This document shows positions 1 through 10,924 of a DNA stretch of 64,000 bases, piece after piece (positions within the stretch are counted from its first letter, which is position 1; each line of letters begins with the position of its first letter). The notes under the pieces are model-generated. The model saw nothing but the letters and a program-made list of their open reading frames with translations, was not told the origin of the DNA and searched no databases. Origin of the DNA: Gnetum montanum (lineage: Eukaryota > Streptophyta > Gnetopsida > Gnetales > Gnetaceae). The stretch is from contig MNCI01005856.1 of assembly GCA_015680685.1 (NCBI GenBank), positions 228,693-292,692 on the forward strand. Direction: 5' to 3'. Made by a program: the position numbers and the translations under genes.

Positions 1-3000
1 ACCAAACTCCATTCCCCAGATTAGTTCCAACCTTCACCTTCCGTTTCTCCACGCTGGTCCATCGGGGTGGTTCAGAGAAGAAAGTAGGGACTGTAGTCTC
101 TTCTCTGGAAAGAGTAATTTCTCTTTCTAGGGACACGCTCACCGTTACTTGCTTCTGGAACTTCTCGAAGGCCTTAGATGCACCAATGACATCGAGGAAT
201 ACCTACAAGGATTGAGCTTCGAAGGCAGAATCTTGATAGTATTGATGATAAGCGATACATTCTCGCTTATACAAATGCTTATCATCTTTTTCTTTCTGCC
301 CCCACTGTTGGACACTTGTGCAAAAGTCCTTCCAGTCCTAGTTTTTCTAGGCCAAGAGCTCTATTTGCATCCTCTGCTCCACCAATTTGTGAGTGGTTTG
401 CATGCTATTCCTGACCACGGTCCGATAGCAAGCGTAGTCAATAATAGCCATATGCCAGTCCTCTTCATCCATTCCTCGCACCTGCAGGAATTCACATCGC
501 AATCTTAAGTCTCCAACCTCTTTGGTCAAGGACATCCTTTCCTTCTCTGACCTCTGCAACTTCTTCCAGAGGTCTTCATTGATGTTTTGGCTCTCCCACA
601 AGGAGCGGGTTGAACGTAATGCACATTTACGCATTTCCTCGTAAATGTTGCATGGCACGACTACCCCTTCAGATGAAGGCTCCACTGTGTCCAGGTTAAT
701 GGGCTCCGTAGGATCCCACCAAAGGCGAGCTCTTGATAACAAATATTACCAAATGTAAATAAACATGATATCCTTATAATAAAATAAGCTTACTATAGCT
801 GTAACATACTAGCCCCAGGATCGACGAGCTCAAGGCACTCGATCATATCACTGACAATGCCTTCCATGAAGGCAAACTTATCAGGGAAGTCCCTCCACAC
901 TCTACTTGCAATGGCGGATGGGGATGCACCTCGTTCATCTGTAATGTAATTAAGTCAAAATTTCTAGTTATTAACAAAATTTCTTAAATTTTTTTTAATA
1001 CACTGATTACCTCTGCCTGTTACAGTGGGGAGTGCGTCAACATTTTCTGCCTCCCCTCTCTCCTCGCGCACAAGGGTCTATGTGTCACTTATTCTAACAG
1101 CCGGGGCCTCCTCTTCCAAAACTGGGGCCCCTTCCCCACGCCATAATACCACTGCGCCTATTTCAGGGGTCAACCGCTCCATAGGTCTCCCTGTTCATGT
1201 CACATAACACATAATTACCATAAAGCTATGTAATACAATAATTGCCATAACTTTCACTATGTCTTTACGCTTACCAAGCAGAGGTTTACTCTGCTGAAGC
1301 GTGACTTGCACAGTTCTGTCTGTGCCACCTACTGGTTCCACAGGGGCCTCGATTAGGCGAGGCCTTTTACGCTGAACCGAGGCATCTACTATCTCTATAG
1401 CTAGGCACTTCCCTCGTGAAGCATCACTCGTGTAAGTGGGAAGTGCCCCACCTATGATGTCAGGGCCCCGCACTCGAGGTGCCGCCAAATCCCTAGTCGT
1501 TATAGACAATGACTTCCCAACTCCCTCCGGAGGATCCTGCGACTGGGTAGTGCTGAAAATATGAGAAATCCAAGGTTTGGATAACTAGTCTTGGTCTTGT
1601 AGCACCTAGACCCCATTCCTCTGGACAACCAAAAATTTGGCAAAACGCCAAAGGCAAGCTATGAAGAAGGTGAAGTGCACACTAAAACGAGATTCAAGCT
1701 TCTGGCAGAGCCTGATCATTTCAGTGCGTAATCCCTCAACGAAATAGCTTGCCCAGTCGAACTGGGTCCCTTTCTCCATCACCTCCCGCATGATACGGAC
1801 TTGTTCTATAGTAAAGAGCTTCCCCTGCGAGAGTGTTTTGGGGAAAGCCCGAGCCCAGAAGAGGGGATAAATAGTCTTGGCAACCTCTAATTCGATCTTT
1901 TCACAAGAGATCCCCTTGGTTTCCTTCTTGGTCCCTAGCCACTCCTCCATCTCTTTCTAACACTTGACGCTTCTCCTCAATTTTTCCTCTATGGGAAGAC
2001 CATAAGAGGGGACACTGAAGAGGTCAGTAAACAGCTGAGCATCGATATCAAAGTTTACACACATGTGACACACACACGTGCAAAAACGCTCAGCTCCCTC
2101 GCTGAAGGAGTTCACTAGGGTTAACATTTCTCTTGCGTGGACATCAGGGATTACAGCCAGGAATAAATGCATCAGCCTCGCTTCCTGCAGCTTGGTGACC
2201 AATGCAATTGGGGCCGCCGCATGGCTGAGCCAACATTGTACCTCCTTAATGTTGCCATAGCGGAAAAGGAGGGTGTTCGGCTCATGCCCGAAAATCGTGA
2301 TGGTAATCTCCTGGGATTCCCTGAATGATAACATAAGGCACATGTCAACATAGTGAAAACACTGTTACGCAACATGTCAAGAAAAAAAATATAATATCTT
2401 GTAACTAATAACAGCAACGAAACCTTACTAGGTCCAAATGGCAAAGGAAATGGAGGGAGCTTCCTTTGCACGTTCACGAGGGTGAGAGGCGGGTTCAAAG
2501 TCCATTCTTCATGTAACCACCTGAGATTCTGACAATTTTTGAAGGAATCAGCATAACGGGTAGGATACTCATGAATGTCGAAGGCCATCTGCTCGATTAC
2601 ACCAATGCGTACGTTGCTAGTGGATGTAAACTCCTTTATTACCATTTCGGTCCAAGACAATGTATCATTATTACCTACTAACCCATTTTCGTTGGTGAAA
2701 AACCTGTATCATATAACACATTACTATCCTACACCTTGCAAATTCAGACATTAGAAACATAATGACAATACCGCCACTAAAATAACTTACCCGCCTGAAT
2801 AATACACCATGCCTGGTGGATTCTGAAAATAAGTCTAGACATGATGAGCCACGAACAAATTATTATACGCATGATAACAGCTAAATCTGGCCATTTCCCA
2901 AATCCAACTTAAGCGCCTCAATCCTCTGGCACTAAGTTCAAGGTCTTGGGGACGCCTAGTATCAATAGCCCCATCTGTCAGGAAAGCCAGGACACCCTAC

Positions 3001-3240
3001 GTGGAACCCACTAACAGATGTTCCAAAATAGCACTTGCCACATCACCTGACAAGTGCGACCACACAATAATACGGTAGTTACACAGTAAAAACTACAAAA
3101 ACTCTAGCACACCCTTTCGGAACCATATAGCCTTCCCCTGCAAATGAGTCTGAGGTGGAGGAACATTGGGTACGATAGGGTTTATACAACATAAAACCCC
3201 TACTATATCCAAAATGATTAGGATGGGTTTCACCATGATA
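1..3240 (-). pseudogene. Antisense spliced extra gene, copy I (dead HAD/FCP1-like domain plus unknown domains)
   Basis: Seven exon blocks can be read on the - strand. Exon a (3240-2791, 450 nt) begins after a TACAG acceptor and ends at a GTAAGT donor. It reads like an FCP1/NIF-type HAD domain: a KPILIILDIVGVL strand where DxDxT is expected, then an IWFRKGVLEFL-like helix, VWSHLS where motif II is expected, and a late NPP motif. Exon b is 2703-2429. Exon c (2320-1275) holds the second domain (REMLTLVNSFSEG; LFWARAFPKTLSQ; FDWASYFVEGL). Exon d (1190 to about 1010) is a charged linker, exon e is 938-810, and exon f (from about 732 to the window edge) is a helical domain. Stops interrupt exons a, c, d and f, so this copy is not intact. 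Homology to the C copy is clear in every exon by pattern. The gene lies opposite to and upstream of pol. The HAD assignment rests on motif order only; the other domains are unrecognised. Confidence 0.65.
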
Positions 3241-4123
3241 CTGTACAAAAAATAAACACGTTACCGTCTAGATTCCGATTGCATGCTAAAATTATAGGAA
3301 AACCTACAAAATTACGCTTTAGCCATACAGTCGAAATTTCCTAAACCCTTGTAATAGTACAAGGTTTGTCTCAGACAATGGAGATAGATGCAATAATGTT
3401 ATATAAACCCTTGTTTTAACGCGAGGTCTATAGCCTAAAACTCTAATTTACGTAGATGATGCAAAAATAATAAACACAAGAAAGAAGCATATTACCAAAA
3501 GCAATACGAATAAACAAGGGATGGCCTACTGATTCAGGGGAGTGACATCTCTCACTTCGACCAAGGCCTGTGAAGCACGCGGTAGGCTCCCTTGCACTTC
3601 ATCAATTTTTGCCAATTTAGCATTCTTGCATCTTACCTTCAGTGCCATTGTTACAGTCCTACACACCTTCACACCTTCACGAGTAATGCGCTTCAATATT
3701 TTTCTCTTTTTCCTCTCTGTGACAGCCGAGAATTCAAATTTACAATAGCCAACAGCCTGTTTTCGATAAGAACTGCCTACTTATATGCAAAACTAACCAA
3801 CTTGATGCCCGATTTAAGCGAGACTTGCCCAAATGCTAGTGTCAGTATGAGCTGGAACCTGAAAATCAAAGCATTAATTGTAACAGATATCGCATGCATT
3901 ACGGTCTGAAATGACCCTAAACCACTGCATCTTATCTCCTTGTAATTAAGTCGCATTAATTACAGGCTGTTCACGATGTTCAAAATTCAGTTAGCTTCTC
4001 ACGCTCAGCAACGTCACATCACATCCTTTTTCTTTTTAGAATAAACCAAGAGTTATTTGTTAAATACTTATAGCATCGGACTTAGCACCTTTCTAATTAC
4101 TTTCATATTTGACAATTTTGCAG
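3241..4123. other. Spacer between antisense gene and RT exon of A
   Basis: About 0.9 kb separates the 5' side of the antisense gene from the RT exon. It would hold the antisense promoter and any upstream antisense exons (the first visible antisense exon starts with an acceptor, so something must precede it). The short open frames here show no family resemblance. It ends in the pyrimidine-rich acceptor TTTTGCAG at 4116-4123. Confidence 0.5.
4110..4123 (+). promoter_or_regulatory. Putative splice acceptor before RT exon (Ogre-type intron)
   Basis: The sequence GACAATTTTGCAG sits immediately before the pol frame, which starts to resemble the other copies within a few codons. Ogre-type elements are known to carry an intron between PR and RT. 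An acceptor at this place fits that arrangement. The donor would be outside the window. Confidence 0.45.
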
Positions 4124-7100
4124 GAGAATTGACAAATGGACGAAACTTTATCTGTGCTCCTAGTTTTAACAGGCCCACACGGGGAAATCATTAGGCAATT
4201 TGATCCCATGCTAGTAGAAACTAACCCTGCCCTCGATGATGCAACCATAGCCACGTCGGAAACATCTCTAGACTGGCTAGAACAATCGACGCATATGCTA
4301 GACTTGGAGGCTAGAGATGTAACTGAAGACCCCCTTAATGAGGTCTCTGTGGTTACGCATAGAGGTGAGACTAAAAATCTTAAGGTTAGTTCTTTACTAG
4401 ACCAAAAGGCACATGACAACGTAAAATAGATCCTCCAAAACAACATCACAGTGTTTGCATGGTCATATGAGGATATCCCAGGACTAGACCCAAAGTTAAT
4501 ACAACACAACATAATTATAGATCTCCATATCAAAGCAGTTAGATAGAAAACACAAAAAATTAAGCCAGAAGTAGTGCTAGCAATACGTGATGAGATCACT
4601 AAACTGTACCAGGCTGGTTTTATTTGTGCGGTCGATTACTCAGACTAGGTATCTAACATTGTAGTTGTTCCTAAAAAGACTGGAGGGATACGCATCTGCA
4701 TAGATTTCTGAGACTTGAACAAAGCTACAATCAAGGATAATTTCCCATTACCGAGTATAGACCAATTAGTGGATACAACCGCTGGGCATGCGCTTTTATC
4801 CTTCATGGATGGCTTCTTGGGCTATAATCAAATACACATCAACTTAGAACACTAGCTGACAATGACATTCATGACACCCTGGGGGACCTTTTGTTACACC
4901 ATGATACCTTTTGGGTTAAAAAATGATGGAGCTACGTATCAAAGAGCTATGACATATATCTTTAGCGATTATGTCTTAGGGAGATTGAATGATTATGTTG
5001 ACGATATAGCTGTTAAGTCTATAAAGTCAGAGGATCATTTGGAGGATCTAGAGTTAGTCCTTAAAAGATCCTCTAAATACGACCTCCAGCTCAACCCAAA
5101 GAAGTGTGTATTTGGAGTCAAAACCAGACGCATGATGGGGTTTTTGATATTGGAAACTGGTATATGAGTAAACCCTGACAAAGTCAAGGCCATTGTTGAA
5201 TTGACACCTCCTACAAATCTCAAGCAATTACGCAGATTGCAAGGGAGGTTGTAGTTTATCAGGCAGTTCATTTCAAGATTAATCGATAAATTACACCCTA
5301 TGCAGCATCTATTAAAAAAGGGTGTTAATTTCGAATGGATAGACGATTGTCAGCATGCATTTGATAGTTTGAAGCAAGAAATTCAACGCTTGCCAACAGT
5401 TTTCCTACCGCAAAGGGATCAATTGTTTTACATTTACCTCACAACATCAGACGTAGCCTTAGCTGCATTACTCTGTCAAAAGAGGGATGATGGGTCGGAA
5501 GTACCCATCTACTACTTGAGTCATGCTCTATGTGCGTATGAAATGAGGTATAATGAAGTAGAGTGTAATTTCTTAGCATTAGTGTTTACACTCAAAAAGT
5601 GCAGATACTATCTCTTTCATAGCCAGGTCAACATTATCTACAAAAATAACATCCTTAGGGCTATTACGCATAACCTATACGAAAGTAGTAAAATAGCTTG
5701 TTGGAAAGCTATCACGGAAAAATTTGATCTGCATTACATTGGTCAATCTTCTACGAAAGGCCAAGCGATAGCTAACCAACTAATAACATCGCCTATTAAC
5801 AGTCAGGCAACCATAGAGCCTGAATTTTCAGATGAGCATGTACATAGCCTAAGCCCTACCCTAACAAGCCCTAACGAAATGTTATATTTTGATGGAGCTT
5901 TAACCTCTAGAAGTAGCAATGCCACCACAATTATTATGCTATCATCTGAGGATGTGCGTCTTCATGCCTACCGCTTGACCTTCCCCTGTACGAACAACGT
6001 GGCAGAGTACGAGGGGCTCCTCAAGGGATTATTAACAGCGAAAGAGCTTGATGTTCAACACTTGGCAATTAGGGGCGATTCAATACTTGTTATAAATCAA
6101 ATCATAGAAGTCTACGCCTGCAAGGCTACGCATTTACAACTCTACTGTGATATGGCTAAAGATCTTCTAAAGCAGTTCACAACGATCGATGCCCAACACG
6201 TGCCTAGAAACGACAACATGCTAGCCGATGCACTGGCTACATTAGCCTTAAATGTGCCGTCACACCTATTCGACACTTCACCTGCATTAATAACAGATTG
6301 TACAAGTCATATCATCCAGGCAATGCAAATATCTTCATTGCTCGAGGATAGAATGACAGAGTGGTACGACAACATTAAAACTTACCTCCTACAAGGTGAA
6401 CCACCGCACGAGCTAACACATGCACAAAAAGATGCAATCCGCAAGCGAGCTAGGCAATACGTCGTCATAGGAGATAGTACTCTTTGTAGACGCTCTTTTG
6501 ATGGAGTGCTACTTACTTACATTAACAAAGACGAACCACAACGTATAGTTGATGAGGTTCATGAGGGATTATGCGGAGGACAAGTGGCACCACGAGCGAT
6601 GGTCTCTAAAATCCATCGCTTAGGGTATTATTGGGTGTACATGGAAAAATATTGTCTTACAAAGGTTAAAACATGTGACACGTGTCAGCATTATGCAAAC
6701 CTTATACACGTGTTACCTATAGAACTACACACGACTCAGATAACATGGGCCTTTCAACGATGGGGATTAGATATTATAGGGCCTATCACACTAAAATATT
6801 TCGCAGGTCATAGCTTCATAATCACCGCTACTGAGTATTTCACGAAGTGGGTAGAAGCCATTCCTTTGTGGAAGATCACGTCTCAATAGATCTATCATTT
6901 CATTCTAGATAACATTGTAACCAGATTTGGTCTCCCGATGACTATTGTGACTGACAACGGTCCACAATTTAGCAGTATGGAAACCAAATCTTTCTGTGAT
7001 AGCCTTGGTATCAAACAATCTTTTTCCTCGCCTTATTACCCACAAGAGAATGGTTAAGCCAAAGCAACGAACAAGGTCAATATCAACCTACTCAAGAAAA

Positions 7101-7603
7101 TGCTCAATAGCAACAAAAGACGGTGGCATGAAAGGATCCTCTATGTGCTATGGGCGTATCGTACGACATGCAGAACAGCTACAAACAGTACACCCTATAG
7201 CCTAGTCTATGGATCTGAGGCGGTGCTGCCCATTGAATTACAAGTTCCTTCTCTGCGAATGGTCCTCTCCATGATTATAAATGAGGCTCAACAGACCGAG
7301 TCTCAGATCATGGATTTGGATTCAGTAGAGGAGAAGTGAATACAGACGCTTAATACAATCGAAAAGTATCAAGATAAGCAGAGGTAGAAGCACCACCATA
7401 ATCTTCAACAACATCCGATCACGAAGGGAGATTTGGTTCTCAAGGCTATTCGCAAACCAGTAGGCAAGTTCTCTGCAAACTAGGGTGGCCCTTTCTTGGT
7501 AGCTGATGTGTATGGCAATGGTGCATTCAAGCTAGCAGATATCAATGACAACGAGTTATGGAACCCTGTGAACCACATATATCTGAAACGGTATTACATC
7601 TAG
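4124..7603 (+). pseudogene. pol: Element A pol: RT, RNase H, archaeal-type RNase H, integrase
   Basis: This polyprotein copies element RNA into DNA and inserts it. In order: a linker (4136-4430), RT (about 4560-5200, catalytic YVDD at 4993-5004), a Ty3 RNase H (about 5330-5760, YLSHAL and YNEVE-type motifs), a second RNase H of the archaeal type (about 5880-6240, LYFDGA, NNVAEYEGLL, RGDS, HVPRNDNMLADALA), and integrase (about 6540-7560). The zinc-binding region has CDTCQHY, but the expected second histidine reads Q in CGGQ. The core has LDIIGP and TDNGPQFSS, but the third acidic residue of DDE is K (AKATNK). The longest open stretch is 5300-6889. In-frame stops occur in the linker, in RT (for example near 4427, 4647, 4710, 4855, 5165, 5253) and at 6887, so it is dead. 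Confidence 0.9.
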
Positions 7604-7629
7604 CTGCATATCTAGTGTTAACATCAAGC

Positions 7630-8140
7630 ATGGAAAAAATCGGCTGCTACAACACTAAAATGGCAACAATCGTCTACTATGACATAAAAATGGCACTTCC
7701 TACATGCATCCGCCATGACGCTAAACTGACAACAATCGTCTGTCACAATGTAAAACTAGCAAGTTGCAATCGTCTGCTACGACGTAAAACTGCCAACGTT
7801 GTACAAGTCCACCAAGACGTGAAACTAGCATTTTCTACACGTGTCCACCACAACGCTAAACTAGCACTGGCTATCAGCCATGACATAAAACTGGCATAGG
7901 TAAGTAGCCATCTGCTGAGATGTGAAACCAGCACAGATCTATCCCTGGGTCATGACATGAAACTGACATCCATAGCACGGTCTGCTGAGACCATAAATCA
8001 ACTCTACCACCATCCGCTACGATGTAAAACTAGCATTTTTCAGTCTGCCCAGACTTTAAAATGGGACCATGGTCTGCTGGGAATTAAAACCAGCAACAAC
8101 AGTCTACCAGGACTTAAAACTAGGACCTACAGACCACCAA
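7630..8140 (+). repeat. TAAAACT-centred degenerate repeat array after A pol
   Basis: About a dozen degenerate units follow the pol stop, of the form CTGCTACGACGTAAAACTGC with variants. Each has a GAC/TAAAACT/R-G-C core and irregular spacing of roughly 30-45 bp. The same kind of array sits at the same place in elements B, C and D. A 113-codon open frame over it (7558-7899) is a by-product of the repeat and shows no family resemblance. Confidence 0.75.
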
Positions 8141-9266
8141 CAGATGAATCAAGCGAGCGTAATCATCTCTGTGTGACTGCAAAATGAACAGGGTGGGATG
8201 CTAGGATAGTCCCAGCATCACCACCTCATAGGCATTCTGCTGATTCCTCGGATGTGCTGAAAGGAATACTACTAACCCTTTGGAGATGCCGTCACTGTAC
8301 GCATTTCAGCGGTGGCACCTCTGAGAGTTTAGTTTCATCGTCCAGAGCCCCAAAGGAGTTCTCATCAACTATGACTTTGGGGATCTCCGCTCATCATCAC
8401 TATCAGGCTCTGGCTTCATAGATTCACCTAGCTGGTTCTTTGTACAACCAGTCGGGTGTGATGAGTCTGATGTTCTTTAGTGGCGATATACTGGGCCGAG
8501 CATCAACATTGAAGATCCTGGCCTCTGGTTATGGTTCCTTCTTCATGGTCCACTCACTCTGTCTCACCCCAAACAGTACTTGTTTCAACAACCTCTCCGG
8601 TGATTCGATGGAGCAATGGTGTCCTTTGCTTTCTTCTTTGGTTGCAGGTTACTTGCTACGGGGATGTCATTCAAAGGTGCGCTCATCTGAGCGGTGAAAT
8701 ACAAATAGCGTTTTGGGATGGCCGCTTAGGTTTTCCTGTCCACTCAAAAGTGCATCCCTATGTTCCTCATAATCCTACCTCTAGATCTTACTACCCTCCT
8801 TAGCCATCCTGTCTGTTTCCCTCACGCAAAATGTGAATACGCAGCATACGCTTTCCGCATCTGCATTACAATCAAGTCCATAAATTGGCGTAATGTAACT
8901 CGCCTAGTGGACGCAAAAAAAAGAGGAGGGTCGGCAAAATGGGTGAAACACAACTCATCTAGGTTGTGCAGATGCAACGTAATTTTTCTATGCAAGCCCC
9001 TTCATCTACAATATGACAACATAACTCCATGCAAATGCAATCGCAAGAGAAAGCCTAATTTCTTATGTGTAAAAAAATTATACTCACACATTTGAGTCTT
9101 CCCCGAACCTCTTTTGAGTCTTTCCTAAACCTCTTTCCTCTTATCTCTATAATAATTCCCTCCTGTACTATTTTACCTCCCGTTTCCCTCATTTCTGCAC
9201 TTCTACGTTGACAGGACGATACTTGAGTAACCATTGATGAACGTTGTTGGTACTTTTATCCATCCA
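8141..9266 (+). other. 3' non-coding region of element A
   Basis: No convincing gene. Short open frames at 8440-8803 have no recognisable domain and no counterpart in B, C or D. The stretch 8820-9050 carries several CGC/GCGTAA-type words like those in the A LTR. Confidence 0.5.
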
Positions 9267-9339
9267 GTGTTTCGTATTCTTTGTTGACGTCTTTCGAGCA
9301 AGCCCTCTAACCGTCAACAAAGAGGGGCCATTGAAACAC
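9267..9339 (+). promoter_or_regulatory. Hairpin enclosing the polypurine tract of A
   Basis: The inner arms TTTGTTGACG (9280-9289) and CGTCAACAAA (9312-9321) are perfectly complementary. The outer arms GTGTTTC (9267-9273) and GAAACAC (9333-9339) are also complementary, and the right outer arm is the start of the 3' LTR. The polypurine tract lies between the two stems. The same design recurs in B, C and D. Confidence 0.65.
9316..9330 (+). promoter_or_regulatory. Polypurine tract of A
   Basis: AACAAAGAGGGGCCA directly precedes the LTR start TGAAACACCA. The same tract precedes the 3' LTRs of B and D and, with small changes, of C. It primes plus-strand DNA synthesis. Confidence 0.8.
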
Positions 9340-10923
9340 CATGGAAATTGCGAATTAGCCTAAGGCAAAGATTCATGATTCGGGCAAAAGTTCGCAACAA
9401 AATTCCAGAAGACAAAACAAAGTAAAGAGGCACGCAGCATCAAGTCTCCAAGTTCCTTACAGATTTCAATCTTACTTTATTTTCTCTCTTTACACTACAT
9501 TAAGCAACATAGCGTAGTCTCGCTCAGTGTAACTCTGCTTAACATGCCCCGATATCAGAAAGTAACTTATTTCGGCAAATTCGACAAAGTTTAAAGCCTA
9601 AGCAGCGTGATATGCGACTTGACGTATATTCTGCTAAGTCTTTTGTTCAAGGTTGATTTTACGCTCCATTACGTAAAGCAGTGTAATGAGCTTCGAGAAA
9701 GTCAAAGTCAGAGACCAAAGAAGCATAGCAGATTGATTTCTTCCTTTTTTTGTAGATTGGTCGCTTTACGCTTATTACACTACGCAGCGTAGACAAGTGT
9801 AATTTATTGTAAAGTTGACCATTTTTATCCTCTATTACGCTTTGTGGTGTAAATGAGCGTAAAACAACTTGAATCAACTACTTCCTTGCTCTATTACGCT
9901 TTGCCATGCTATGCAGTGTGAACAAGCGTAATACAACCTAAGGCTAGCTAACATAGTACCATACACGCACCTGCTATCCACACGCATAATACACTCATCA
10001 GCGTATTGTGCGTAATCATGAGGCAGCTTTGGCAAAAGTGGTTGACAATGTACTTTGCCCCTTTTCCCAAAAATGTGATGCGACATAACTAGTTTCAACA
10101 TAAAGTTAGCCAAGTCAACGGTATTTTGAAGGTTTGAGACACATGTCATCATGGCCGGGCCTTCTCCACATGTTGTTAAACTTATAAATACTCCAATTGG
10201 CAAAGAAAGAAAGGATCTTCATCTTCAACGTTTTGGCAGTTATCACCTTTCAGTAGAGATAGAAGACATTTTTGAACATTGGCAGCAAGAGCGATCAGTC
10301 CATTGGCAAAAACACAGTTCTCTCCATTGGCGATCACTGGCAATTTTGAGCAAAGACTACTGAAGGCAAAGAGAGCAGATCAGAGATCGAGAGATCATCT
10401 GGTGCGGTTGGCAAGATTTATTGATCAGAAACAGTTGATCGATATACATCCAGGCTTGACCTTCCTTACATTCCATCTTTGGCTTACAAGGTAGACCGAG
10501 CTTCATTCTGTACTCCTTGTTAAACACTTTTCTTGTTATTTTGTGTATGCTTCGCACAAGATAAGTGGAGTTTACCATTGGAACTTTGTATACAATATAC
10601 TCAGTCTTCGGGTCAAAACATAGATCTTGGAATTGCACATCTTTCTTAAATCCAATCTTCCTTGTCGCGTTGACGTTGTCGTTATTTCAGTTTATTTTAC
10701 ATCATTTTCTACTCGTTTTACAATCCATCGAATCAATTTGTTTCATGCAATATCGATGATATTCATCAATTTACTGATTAAGTCCCTGTCTGATCGACAA
10801 GACCGTTCAGGGCACCGCGGATTCGTTTTCTCCAGCATGGCCCTTGCACGGATCCGTGGTTAATACTATGTACACGGATTTTTGTTTGGTATTTTCTAGC
10901 TATTGACGTTTTCCATCATTACA
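9332..10923 (+). repeat. 3' LTR of element A
   Basis: It begins TGAAACACC after the polypurine tract and ends CATTACA. A second copy follows one base later. A TATAAATA box is at 10183-10190. The stretch 9480-10015 is dense in TTACGC / GCGTAA words in both orientations. The U5 part has AAGTCCCTG and a block around CAGGGCACC shared with the B LTR. Length is about 1.59 kb. Confidence 0.85.
10183..10190 (+). promoter_or_regulatory. TATA box of A LTR
   Basis: TATAAATACTCC lies about two thirds into U3. The same box with similar flanks is found in LTR A2 (11768-11775) and in both B LTRs (14038-14045, 22539-22546). Confidence 0.6.
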
Positions 10924-10924
10924 C

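Larger units (their letters stand above)
1..10923 (+). mobile_element. Element A: Tat/Ogre-like Ty3 LTR retrotransposon, left end outside window
   Basis: Visible parts in + orientation are an antisense extra gene (1-3240), an acceptor-like site (4121-4123), a decayed pol (4124-7603), a TAAAACT repeat array, a 3' non-coding region, a polypurine tract (9316-9330) and a 3' LTR (9332-10923). The 5' LTR, gag and PR would lie left of base 1. Two tandem RNase H domains before integrase place it in the Tat lineage. The element is dead because pol has many stops. Confidence 0.85.

Noticed and set aside
149-508. 119-codon + strand frame at the left edge
   Set aside because: It is the shadow of exon f of the antisense gene, whose - strand reading is conserved in copies III and V.
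7558-7899. 113-codon open frame after A pol
   Set aside because: It is made by the TAAAACT repeat array and lacks any conserved counterpart.
8440-8803. Overlapping open frames in the 3' region of A as a possible extra gene
   Set aside because: No motif, no introns, no similar frame at the same place in B, C or D.
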